Below, piece after piece: positions 19,104 through 27,284 of a stretch of 64,000 bases of DNA. The translations under genes and the position numbers were made by a program. The DNA is taken from positions 434,001 to 498,000 of the forward strand of contig CAVSZZ010000002.1 of NCBI GenBank assembly GCA_963732595.1, given 5' to 3'. The DNA comes from JAFGXF01 sp963732595 (GTDB taxonomy: Bacteria > Chloroflexota > Anaerolineae > Anaerolineales > Anaerolineaceae). The stretch's first letter is position 1. The number at the start of each line of letters is the position of its first letter. Under the pieces are notes generated by a model. That model had not been told where the DNA came from. It searched no databases and saw only the letters and a list, made by a program, of their open reading frames with translations.

Positions 19104-20007
19104 TCAGTCCGAGGAGGGGGAAATCACCGGTGCTGCGTAGCGATGAACGATGAAAATACCGACCAGACACAAGCAAACCGCCCAGGATCTTGATGGTCGA
19201 TGGCACCTCACCGATCAACAGGGCACCCAGGGCTGTGGCCAGTACCGGCTGGCCAATCAACGTGACGGCGGCTGCGCCGGTCGGCAGGTGCCCGAGCGCA
19301 TGGTTGATCAAGACCCAGCCGATCACCTGCGAGGTGAGGGACATCAGGAAGATCAATCCGTAAGACCCCATCGGCAGTGCCGGAGCCAACAAGCCGCTGA
19401 AACCCACCACCGGCAGGAGCAGGAACGTGCCGGTGACCGCCATCAGCCAGGTGTAGGTCAGAGCATCGATCCGTTCGCGGACACGGGCGGTGATCAGCAG
19501 GTAGATCCCATAGGTGAAACCGCACAGCACCCCCAGCAGGTTACCGGGAGAAGCCAGGAAGGCGCCCTGCCCGTCGCCCAGCAGGACCATCACGGCTGCG
19601 CCGGCCAGGGCGAGGGCCAGCCCGAGCCAGAAGGCACCGCCCATCCTGCGGCGCAGGAACAGCCAGCCCAGCAGCCCGACCCACAATGGGGCGGTGTTGT
19701 CGAGCAGGGTGACGTTGGCGACCGGTACGTAGGTCAGCGCCACACACCACAGGGTCATATTGATGGTGAAGATCACCGCACCGGCCAGGGCCAGTTTCCA
19801 GTCCTTCCCAAGCGGGACCTTCAGGCGGCCTCTGCCTCTGACCAGCAGGACACCGGTCAGGATCAGGGCGGCAAACACCAGCCGCCAGAAAGCCACCAGG
19901 AATCCGTTGGCATGGATGGTCTTGACGAAGATCGGACCGGTCGCGATCATCAGGAGACCAAATGCGATGGAAAGATAGCCGGACCGGTTGGAAGTGGAAG
20001 TTGTCAT
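19104..20007 (-). CDS. EamA/DMT-family transporter, one frameshift near the 3' end
   Basis: A drug/metabolite transporter of about 300 residues with ten predicted helices and two EamA repeats. The first has GPIFVKTIHANGFLVAFWRL and the second SQVIGWVLINHALGHLPTG. The uninterrupted frame runs on to 18508, but that tail is antisense to pcm and is not protein-like. Near 19170 one extra base changes the frame; restoring it gives a last helix (LVGIFIVHRY) and a stop at 19104. Transport substrate is unknown. This indel again points to assembly error. Confidence 0.8.
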
Positions 20008-20106
20008 AAGTGAGTAATTATAATAGTTATAGAAACCATTAGGATTAATTATGATATTATTAACAAAGGGTTATAATAACCTGCTGAGGGTTTTGAGGAA
20101 CAAGGG

Positions 20107-20150
20107 ATGATCAGATGATTTGAAAAGAATCCTTTTCGGCGCCTGATCAT
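20107..20150 (+). other. Nested hairpin in the leader of the first zinc-ribbon/propeller gene
   Basis: An outer 8-bp inverted repeat (ATGATCAG / CTGATCAT) encloses an inner 6-bp stem (GAAAAG, AATC, CTTTTC). It lies about 65 bases before the start of the 20215 gene. It may be a 5' UTR structure or an operator; no known riboswitch class is recognised. Confidence 0.35.
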
Positions 20151-20214
20151 TTGGTAAAAAAAGTTAACAAATTTCTATTGATTCTCAATTCTTGCATTAT
20201 TAAGGAGCCCTACA

Positions 20215-22233
20215 ATGCAATGTCCGCACTGTGACCAAAAACATCCCAAAAGCACCCAGTTTTGCCCCGTAACCGGCAAGAAAATCAACCAGCCGGATAT
20301 CTGTCCTAAGTGCGGCAAATCAATAGATCCCAAATGGTTGCATTGCAGTTATTGTGGTCAACCGTTAGGTCAAACAACAAATATTCCCACTCCACCCGAG
20401 GCTCAAGCAGCGGGCTCTCCTCGAACGCCAATAACGACGCCGGAAACTCCAAAGACAAAGTCAGGATCGACAAAATCTCGCTGGCCGATCATCATTGTCG
20501 TGCTGGTCATCCTTGCGGGAATTTGCGGGCTGATCGTCCTGGCGGTGGTCGCATACAACAGCTATCGGGAAAGCGCGAGCCCGACCGAAATGGTATCCAC
20601 AACAACCATCACTCCTACGACAACCGACTTGCCGGCGCCTTCTCCGAGCGGCCCAGGCAGGATTGCATTTGCGTCCAATCGTGATGGGAACGAAATCTAC
20701 GTGATGAATGCTGATGGCAGCAATCAAATACGTCTTACAAACAACCAGGCGGATGATCTCTATCCAGACTGGTCAACGGACGGAAAGAAGATCGTGTTTA
20801 CCTCCAATCGCGATGGTAACCTCGAAATTTATGTGATGAATGCTGATGGCAGCGAACAAACCCGTCTAACCAATAACTCTGGAGAAGACGTGTTTCCCGT
20901 CTGGTCAACCGATGGGCAAAAGATTGCGTTTGTTTCCAGCCGAAGTGGTAACTGTGATATCTACATTATGAGTGCCGAAGGCACCGATCTAACCCGCATT
21001 ACCAACAACCGGGCTTGTGAAAATCTTCCCTCCTGGTCTGCTGACGGGAAGCAGATTGCATTTATGTCCGACCGCGATGGAAACAATGAAATTTACGTCA
21101 TGAACGCTGATGGCAGCAATCAAACCCGCCTCACCAATAATGGGGAATATGACGGTTTTCCCGCCTGGTCAGCGGATGGCACGATGATTTCCTATACCTC
21201 TGCTCGAAATGGATACTGGGAAATCTACGTAATGAACGCTGACGGCAGTAATCAAACCCGCCTTACCTTTACCCAGGCAGACAATGGCTATCCCGATTGG
21301 TCAGGCGACGGGCAGAAGATCTTGTTTCATTCCACGCGGGATGGAAACCTTGAAGTCTATGTAATGAATGCCGATGGCACCGATCAAGTGAGTCTCTCAA
21401 ATAATCTGATGGATGACGCCTATCCCGTCTGGTCAGCCGATGGGCAAATGATTGCGTTTACTTCCAATCTTGAGGGTAACAATGAGATCTACGTGATGAA
21501 CCCTGATGGCAGCAATCAAATCCGTCTCACCAACAACCTGACAGATGACTTTTCTTCCAGCTGGTCTGCCGACGGGAAAAAGATTGCTTTTATGTCTTTC
21601 CGGGATGGAAACAATGAAATCTACGTGATGGATGCCGACGGCAGCAATCAGACCAATATCACAAATAATATTGGCTATGACGGTTTTCCCAGTTGGTCAA
21701 CCGACGGGCAAAATATTGCCTTTTCATCCTTTCGCGATGGAAACTGGGAAATCTATATCATGAACATCGATGGCAGCAATCAAATCCGCCTTACAAATAA
21801 CCCGGCGGATGACGCCTATCCCGACTGGTCAGCCGATGACCAAAAGATCGTGTTTCGTTCCCTTCGTGATGGGAACTCTGAAATCTATGTGATGGACGCT
21901 GATGGAAGCAACCAAACCCGCGTCACCTACAACCAGTCTGAAGATGATTTTCCCGTCTGGTCAGCCAGTGGTCAGAAGATAGCGTTCCAATCCTATCGCG
22001 ACGGGAACTGGGATATCTATATCATGAACACTGACGGAAGCGATCAAACCCGCCTGACTAACAACATAGCCGATGACGTTTCTGCAACCTGGTCTCCTGA
22101 TGAGAAGCAGATCGTATTTACATCCGGCCGCGATGGGAACTATGAAATCTATGTGATGAACGCTGACGGCAGCAATCAACTTCGGCTCACGTATGTTGAA
22201 GCCTATGACTGGTTTGCCGACTGGTCAAGGTGA
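20215..22233 (+). CDS. Zinc-ribbon/TM protein with 12 TolB-like (PD40) propeller repeats
   Basis: A 672-residue membrane-anchored protein. Residues 1-55 form a double zinc-ribbon: CPHC with FCPVTGKK (three Cys only), then CPKCGK and HCSYCG (complete). After a Pro/Thr-rich linker comes one membrane helix (about residues 87-112). Twelve 42-residue PD40 repeats follow, each with EIYVMNADGSNQTRLTNN and a DWS/AWS turn. TolB propellers have six blades, so twelve fit two propellers. The ribbon would be cytoplasmic and the propeller outside the membrane. AAGGAG precedes the ATG. It is the first of three adjacent genes with the same head. A sensor or scaffold role is inferred; no enzymatic motif is present. 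Confidence 0.82.
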   Translation: MQCPHCDQKHPKSTQFCPVTGKKINQPDICPKCGKSIDPKWLHCSYCGQPLGQTTNIPTPPEAQAAGSPRTPITTPETPKTKSGSTKSRWPIIIVVLVILAGICGLIVLAVVAYNSYRESASPTEMVSTTTITPTTTDLPAPSPSGPGRIAFASNRDGNEIYVMNADGSNQIRLTNNQADDLYPDWSTDGKKIVFTSNRDGNLEIYVMNADGSEQTRLTNNSGEDVFPVWSTDGQKIAFVSSRSGNCDIYIMSAEGTDLTRITNNRACENLPSWSADGKQIAFMSDRDGNNEIYVMNADGSNQTRLTNNGEYDGFPAWSADGTMISYTSARNGYWEIYVMNADGSNQTRLTFTQADNGYPDWSGDGQKILFHSTRDGNLEVYVMNADGTDQVSLSNNLMDDAYPVWSADGQMIAFTSNLEGNNEIYVMNPDGSNQIRLTNNLTDDFSSSWSADGKKIAFMSFRDGNNEIYVMDADGSNQTNITNNIGYDGFPSWSTDGQNIAFSSFRDGNWEIYIMNIDGSNQIRLTNNPADDAYPDWSADDQKIVFRSLRDGNSEIYVMDADGSNQTRVTYNQSEDDFPVWSASGQKIAFQSYRDGNWDIYIMNTDGSDQTRLTNNIADDVSATWSPDEKQIVFTSGRDGNYEIYVMNADGSNQLRLTYVEAYDWFADWSR

Positions 22234-22438
22234 TCTTACCGATTAAGATAATTTAACAGGGTATTAAGCCTTCCAGTGTTCTAATTCCGATCAGCAATGG
22301 AGCACTCTTTATTGGTTATATAAACAGCTGAGTGGTTCTGCCATGACGACGCTGTCAGGAAGCTTCTCCAATGACCAGAGACCTGAGCCTATTGATGTTG
22401 ATATATTAAGCATAGCGACCTAAATAAGGAAACATGCG

Positions 22439-24721
22439 ATGCAATGTCCCCACTGCTATCAAGAACATTCCAAAGATACCCTGTTCTGCCCGGTTACCGG
22501 CAAGAAAATCATCCTGCCGGATATCTGTCCAAAATGTGGCAAACCTGTTGAACCAAACTGGGTGCATTGTGTATCTTGTGGTCAAAAACTAACTGAGACA
22601 GAGAGGAGATCCCACCAACAAACAGCACAGGCGACAGGTGTCCCTCAAGGTCCAGGTGCGACACCAGCATCAGGAAAATCCAAGCCAGGTTTTCCAGCAG
22701 TCCCCTTCTTGCTGGTGACTGGAGGTATTGGATTACTGGTTATCCTGATTGTGCTGGGGATCAATGCGATTCGTACGATCACAAAACACAGTGAGACAAC
22801 TCAGTCATCCGGTGAACAACGCAGTTCTCCATATGCATGGAAAAGCGCAGGACCTGATGGTGGAAACATTCAATCACTGGCAATTGATCCGATGACGCCA
22901 AACACCCTGTATGCAGGAACAGAGGCAGGCGGCGTTTTTAAAAGCACGAACGGCGGTGGCAACTGGAGCATGGTCAATACCGGCCTGGTGACCAACTCAA
23001 CTGTTTCCAACCTGGTGATCGACCCTACGGAATCGACGACCATCTATGCTGGAACAAAGGGTGACGGTGTGTTTAAAAGCACGAACGGCGGGGATAACTG
23101 GAGCGCAGTCAACACCGGCTTGTCAAGTTATGCGTATGTTTACTCCCTGGCGATAGCTCCAGCGACACCGTCCACACTTTACGTCGTAGCGTATGACGGT
23201 GTTTTTAAAAGCACAGATGGCGGAAGGCAGTGGAACACAGTCGACACCGGTTTAAACTCTGGTCTCAATGACATTGAAGTATCATCTCTGGTGATTGATC
23301 CGGTGACGTCCACCACCCTCTATGCGGTGACTTCGGTGGGGGGTTTATTTAGAAGCATGGACGGTGGGGGGAGTTGGAGCGCCATCAACACAGGCCTATC
23401 CGATAGTGATGTGTCCAACCTTCGGATAGACCCAGTGATGCCAGACAGGTTATATGTGGTAGCTAATGGCGACCTGTTTAAAAGCACGAACGGCGGTGGA
23501 AACTGGAGCCCGGTTTCCATTCGACTGAATGATGACTTGACCTTTTCATATATTGACACGCTGGTAATTGACCCGATAACGTCTAACACCCTATTTGCGG
23601 TTACAAATAACGGTGTGATAAAAAGCACGAACGGTGGGGAAAACTGGACCTTGATCAATACCGAGATCGCGAGCCAATTCTCGATTTCCTTCCTGGCAAT
23701 TGACCCGACAACATCGAACACTATTTATGCAGGCACCGATTTTTACAGCGGAGGAGTTATAAAAAGCACGAACGGCGGCGTGAGCTGGAGCGCGGTCAAC
23801 ACTGGCTTAGCGGCAACCGAAATCTCCTTTCTGACGGTTGACCCATCGATATCCGCTACTCTTTATGCGGGAACATGGGGGGGGATATATAAAAGCACGG
23901 ATGGTGGTGGAAACTGGAGCGAATTCAACATCGGACTGAAAAATGGTTATCTCAACCCTTTTATTCAATCCATGGCGCTTGACCCGTCGACACCAACCAC
24001 ACTATACGTGTCAACCATTGGCGGCCTGTTCAAAAGCACGAACGGTGGCGGGAGTTGGAGCGAAATCAAGATCGACCTTTCATCTTCCACCGTCGATATC
24101 CTGGTGATTGACCCGGAAACACCAACCACACTATACGCGTCAACATACGACGGCCTGTTTAAAAGCACAAACGGCGGTGAGAGCTGGATCACTATCAACA
24201 GCGGCCTAAAGACCGACTCTCATGCTTCCGTGCTGGTAATTGACCCATTAACGCCGAGCACTCTCTACCTGGGGGTGACATATGGTGGTGGCGGTGTGTA
24301 TAAAAGTACGAATAGCGGGGGAAGCTGGAGTGAGTTTAACACCGGCTTGGCGACTGATGTTTCTATTCTCTCCCTGGTGATGGACCCGAAGGAGCCAAAC
24401 ACCCTCTATGTGGGAACATCGGATGGTGTGTATAAAAGCACGGATGGCGGTGGTAACTGGAGTGCTGTCATTAATGGCCTGGCGAAATACTCCTCTGTTT
24501 ACTCCCTGGCATTTGACCCGACAAGACCGACCACACTCTACGCGGGAACATCTGATGGCGTGTATCAAAGCACAAACGGTGGGGGAAAATGGAGTGTGGT
24601 CACCACAAAAGAAATGACCGAAGCTTCCATTACCTGCCTGGCGATTCACCCACTGACACCGACCACACTCTTTGTGGGAACCCGGGGTGGTGGTGTGTTC
24701 ATCGTGGAGGTAAATCACTGA
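22439..24721 (+). CDS. Zinc-ribbon/TM protein with BNR/Ycf48-like propeller repeats
   Basis: A 760-residue paralogue of its neighbours in the head (CPHC, FCPVTGKK, CPKCGK, HCVSCG, then a membrane helix around residues 83-105) but with a different extracytoplasmic part. Thirteen full repeats of about 48 residues are present, each with IDP-TTLYAGT and FKSTNGGGNWS. This is the Asp-box-like motif of BNR/sortilin/Ycf48 propellers. A final partial repeat (GGGVFIVEVNH) could close the last blade, giving 14 blades or two seven-bladed propellers. The next gene begins 35 bases later. The gene pair shows modular replacement of a TolB-type by a BNR-type propeller on a constant head. Ligand unknown. Confidence 0.82.
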   Translation: MQCPHCYQEHSKDTLFCPVTGKKIILPDICPKCGKPVEPNWVHCVSCGQKLTETERRSHQQTAQATGVPQGPGATPASGKSKPGFPAVPFLLVTGGIGLLVILIVLGINAIRTITKHSETTQSSGEQRSSPYAWKSAGPDGGNIQSLAIDPMTPNTLYAGTEAGGVFKSTNGGGNWSMVNTGLVTNSTVSNLVIDPTESTTIYAGTKGDGVFKSTNGGDNWSAVNTGLSSYAYVYSLAIAPATPSTLYVVAYDGVFKSTDGGRQWNTVDTGLNSGLNDIEVSSLVIDPVTSTTLYAVTSVGGLFRSMDGGGSWSAINTGLSDSDVSNLRIDPVMPDRLYVVANGDLFKSTNGGGNWSPVSIRLNDDLTFSYIDTLVIDPITSNTLFAVTNNGVIKSTNGGENWTLINTEIASQFSISFLAIDPTTSNTIYAGTDFYSGGVIKSTNGGVSWSAVNTGLAATEISFLTVDPSISATLYAGTWGGIYKSTDGGGNWSEFNIGLKNGYLNPFIQSMALDPSTPTTLYVSTIGGLFKSTNGGGSWSEIKIDLSSSTVDILVIDPETPTTLYASTYDGLFKSTNGGESWITINSGLKTDSHASVLVIDPLTPSTLYLGVTYGGGGVYKSTNSGGSWSEFNTGLATDVSILSLVMDPKEPNTLYVGTSDGVYKSTDGGGNWSAVINGLAKYSSVYSLAFDPTRPTTLYAGTSDGVYQSTNGGGKWSVVTTKEMTEASITCLAIHPLTPTTLFVGTRGGGVFIVEVNH

Positions 24722-24756
24722 TCGAGTAGATCAAGGTCCACAAGGAGATACGTCCG

Positions 24757-26148
24757 ATGCACTGTCCTCATTGCGATCAAGAACACCCCAAAGGTACCCG
24801 CTTTTGCCCGGTTAACGGAAAGGAAATTAATCAGTCGGATCTCTGTCCAAATTGTGGCAAACCGGTTGATTCCAACTGGGTGCATTGTATTAATTGTGGT
24901 CGTAAACTGGAACGGGCTGATGGGAAATCCGTTCAACCAGGATCACATGTAAAGGATTTGCCTCGAACATCCATATCGACGCAACGATCACAAAATCCGA
25001 AATCACTTCCCGTAATACCCTGTTTGATCATCACGGGGGTTATTGGCATCCTGATCTTCCTGGCGGTGATCATGATCTACCTGATTCGGCAAACCCCAAA
25101 AATCGCTCTTGTTCCAACCGTTGCTCCAGCAGGAAGGATCGTGTTTGTCTCCAATCGTGATGGCAACGCCGAAATATATGTAATGGATGCCGATGGCAGC
25201 GATCAAACACGTCTTACAAATAATTCTGAACAAATGGATGATAATCACCCGGCCTGGTCAACAGATGGAAGCAAAATAGCTTTCGTCTCGACTCGCGATG
25301 GGTACCAGCCTGAAATCTACGTGATGAATGCCGATGGCAGTAATCAGACACGTCTTACCTTTGATCAGGCAGGTGACTATTACCCCGTCTGGTCACCAGA
25401 CGGACAAAAGATAGCGTTTGTATCAAATCGTGAGGGGAAATATAAAACTTGTGTGATGAACGCCGACGGCAGCTACCAAACCTGTCTGAGTAATAGTGAG
25501 TTGGGGAATATTTCCCCCAGCCTTGGGATTTATGGGGTGGATACCACCAAAATGGGTGTTTCATGGTCACCTGATGGACAGAAGATTATTTATAGTTCAA
25601 GGCGTTCCGGGAACGCAAAAATCTATGTGATGAATATTGACGGCGGTTCTCAAGCGAACCTTACGAATGATTGGGGGGATACTGATCCGGACTGGTCTCC
25701 AGACGGGCGGGAGGTTTTATTTGTGTCTGAACGGGAAGGTCATTCGGAAATATATATCATGAATGCTGACGGCAGCACCCAAACACGCCTTACGAATACG
25801 ATAGAAGGGGTTTCAAGCTCCCCAGCCTGGTCAACGGATGGGCATCTAATTGCGTTCCAGTCCGATCAGGCTGGGAATTATGAAATCTTCGTGATGTCCG
25901 CCGACGGCAGCAATTTAACCCGGCTGACCAACAATCAAGCTGAAGATTGGAATCCCGACTGGGCTCCAGTCGTTTTCCATGATCCCACTGGCAATCCAAA
26001 TGCTCTGCCTGATGAGGATACCAGCAGCGGAGCCATTAGTGAGATGCTGGAGGTTTCGCAGGCTTATCCCAGGTGGTGTGTGTTACCAATCGTTGTGGGG
26101 AATCTCTTTGTAGTGGTTATTGACAGCAGCTGCTTGCGGTATATCTAG
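24757..26148 (+). CDS. Zinc-ribbon/TM protein with 6 TolB-like repeats
   Basis: A 463-residue third paralogue. The head is again a degenerate plus a complete zinc ribbon (CPHC, FCPVNGKE; CPNCGK, HCINCG), then one membrane helix (about 88-110). Six PD40 repeats (EIYVMNADGSNQTRLT pattern) make one six-bladed propeller; the third is the least regular (KTCVMNADGSYQTCLS). After WNPDWAPVV the last 60 codons do not resemble a propeller. They run into a stop directly followed by a formylglycine-generating-enzyme-like remnant in another frame (26136), so the natural C-terminus may once have been longer. AAGGAG precedes the ATG by about 14 bases, and ATACGTCCG lies between. Confidence 0.78.
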   Translation: MHCPHCDQEHPKGTRFCPVNGKEINQSDLCPNCGKPVDSNWVHCINCGRKLERADGKSVQPGSHVKDLPRTSISTQRSQNPKSLPVIPCLIITGVIGILIFLAVIMIYLIRQTPKIALVPTVAPAGRIVFVSNRDGNAEIYVMDADGSDQTRLTNNSEQMDDNHPAWSTDGSKIAFVSTRDGYQPEIYVMNADGSNQTRLTFDQAGDYYPVWSPDGQKIAFVSNREGKYKTCVMNADGSYQTCLSNSELGNISPSLGIYGVDTTKMGVSWSPDGQKIIYSSRRSGNAKIYVMNIDGGSQANLTNDWGDTDPDWSPDGREVLFVSEREGHSEIYIMNADGSTQTRLTNTIEGVSSSPAWSTDGHLIAFQSDQAGNYEIFVMSADGSNLTRLTNNQAEDWNPDWAPVVFHDPTGNPNALPDEDTSSGAISEMLEVSQAYPRWCVLPIVVGNLFVVVIDSSCLRYI

Positions 26149-26230
26149 ACACTTTCCAGATTGATAAATTTGAAGTCACCAATGCCAGTTAAGCACAATG
26201 TATTTCAGCCATTGTTGTGCCAGGCCCTAT
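26136..26230 (+). pseudogene. Remnant of an FGE-sulfatase (formylglycine-generating-enzyme-like) domain
   Basis: In the frame starting at 26136 the DNA reads AVYLDTFQIDKFEVTNAS, stop, AQCISA. This matches the start of an FGE-sulfatase domain, whose usual form is VYLDAFWIDKxEVTNAQYAQC, with a TAA replacing the Tyr codon. Nothing further of the domain can be followed. It overlaps the 3' end of the zinc-ribbon/TolB gene in another frame. I read it as a decayed domain, perhaps once the C-terminal module of that gene. Confidence 0.55.
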
Positions 26231-26376
26231 AAATTCTCCTGGACCACTCGGTCTATACATTAAGGAATAATCAGACCCTGGTTTATAAGAGAACCCTTAG
26301 GGTCTACGTAAGCAGCATATGATATAAATAATGGTGGGTATCAACCAACACATTGATTCCCAGGGACAGGGAAAAC

Positions 26377-27048
26377 ATGAATAAGAACAAGTCGAACTTG
26401 ATCACTTCGGTCCTGCTGACCATCCTGATATTAGCTGCCTTTGGTCTGGCCGCTTTCATCATTATGGATATCAAGAACCAGATCAGCGCCACGTTCTCGC
26501 CCATCAGCCAGAGCAATCGCGCGCTCAGCACACAGGTTGCCAGCCTGCTGCATCCCACCCCAACGGTCATCCCCGACCCGGTCACCATCATCCGCCAGGT
26601 GCAGTCCCTGGCCCGGCTGGAAACCATCCAATACACGGTCGAGAAGGTCATCACCGCCGAGGTCAACCAGGGCGTGCTGGGTCCGCTGTTCGGTGACAAA
26701 TTGCTGCTGGTGGCGCACGGCAACGTGATCGCCGGGATCGACTTGAACAAGATCAAGTCAACCGACCTGTGGTTGGAAGGCGATGTCTTGAAAGCCCGCC
26801 TGCCGGCAGCGGAAATTTTCGCAGCAACCCTGGATAACCAGCAATCCTATATATACGACCGTACGACCGGGTTGTTGACCAAGGGTGACCCGGGGTTGGA
26901 GACGGCTGCCCGCCAGGTCGCCGAGCAGGAGATCCGCAAGGCAGCCGAAACGGATGGCATCCTGGCACTGGCGCAGCAGAATGCCGAGACTTACCTGGAA
27001 CGGCTGTTCAATACATTGGGTTATCTGAAGGTGGAATTTGTTAATTAA
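26377..27048 (+). CDS. DUF4230 domain protein
   Basis: A 223-residue protein with one N-terminal membrane helix (about residues 11-32), a Pro-rich linker and a DUF4230 domain: LARLETIQYTVEKVITAE, then GDKLLLVAHGNVIAGIDL, and a C-terminal helix ending in NTLGYLKVEF. DUF4230 proteins are anchored extracytoplasmic proteins of unknown function in several phyla. I start at ATG 26377, which has AGGGA upstream; a frame from 26353 would add eight residues. It ends in a perfect inverted repeat and is followed by the promoter of RNase J. Confidence 0.8.
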   Translation: MNKNKSNLITSVLLTILILAAFGLAAFIIMDIKNQISATFSPISQSNRALSTQVASLLHPTPTVIPDPVTIIRQVQSLARLETIQYTVEKVITAEVNQGVLGPLFGDKLLLVAHGNVIAGIDLNKIKSTDLWLEGDVLKARLPAAEIFAATLDNQQSYIYDRTTGLLTKGDPGLETAARQVAEQEIRKAAETDGILALAQQNAETYLERLFNTLGYLKVEFVN

Positions 27049-27081
27049 ACCCTAAGGGTTTTGTAGAAAACCCTTAGGGTT
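27048..27081 (+). terminator. Perfect 15-bp inverted repeat after the DUF4230 gene
   Basis: Arms AACCCTAAGGGTTTT (27048-27062) and AAAACCCTTAGGGTT (27067-27081) with loop GTAG begin at the last base of the stop codon. There is no downstream T-run, so it is a hairpin terminator of uncertain strength or a protein-binding palindrome. A related ACCCTTAGGGT occurs near 26292. Confidence 0.55.
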
Positions 27082-27094
27082 CATATTATTATGA

Positions 27095-27100
27095 TATAAT
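27095..27100 (+). promoter_or_regulatory. Extended -10 promoter of RNase J
   Basis: TATAAT at 27095-27100 is preceded by TGA, forming an extended -10 (TGATATAAT). A convincing -35 is not seen. It lies 185 bases before the RNase J start, leaving a long leader. Confidence 0.6.
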
Positions 27101-27167
27101 CTGTCCTGTTCGGATATCAATTATCCGATTGATCAGATTGCAAGATTTGTTGAGAGTTGACCCTTTT

Positions 27168-27201
27168 CACCCCGTCACGTGCAATCCCGCGGGGTGTTTT
27201 G
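27168..27201 (+). terminator. Terminator-like hairpin in the RNase J leader
   Basis: CACCCCG (27168-27174) pairs with CGGGGTG (27190-27196) and is followed by TTTTG. It lies between the promoter and the gene, so it could act as an attenuator of the RNase J transcript. RNase J and RNase E messages are commonly autoregulated through their leaders; regulation here is inference. Confidence 0.6.
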
Positions 27202-27284
27202 TTATCTGTACGAAAATCGGCGGGAAATCCCCCCTTCATGGGGGTATTGAAAATTAACCGTCCAAATTATAAGAATGGAAAATT

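Noticed and set aside
20700..26000. Regular tandem DNA repeats resembling a CRISPR or minisatellite
   Set aside because: The period is a multiple of three and matches PD40 and BNR protein repeats; there are no unique spacers or cas genes.
27048..27081. AACCCTAAGGG as a telomere-like or mobile-element end
   Set aside because: It is a short palindrome at a gene end with no target-site duplication or further copies in tandem.
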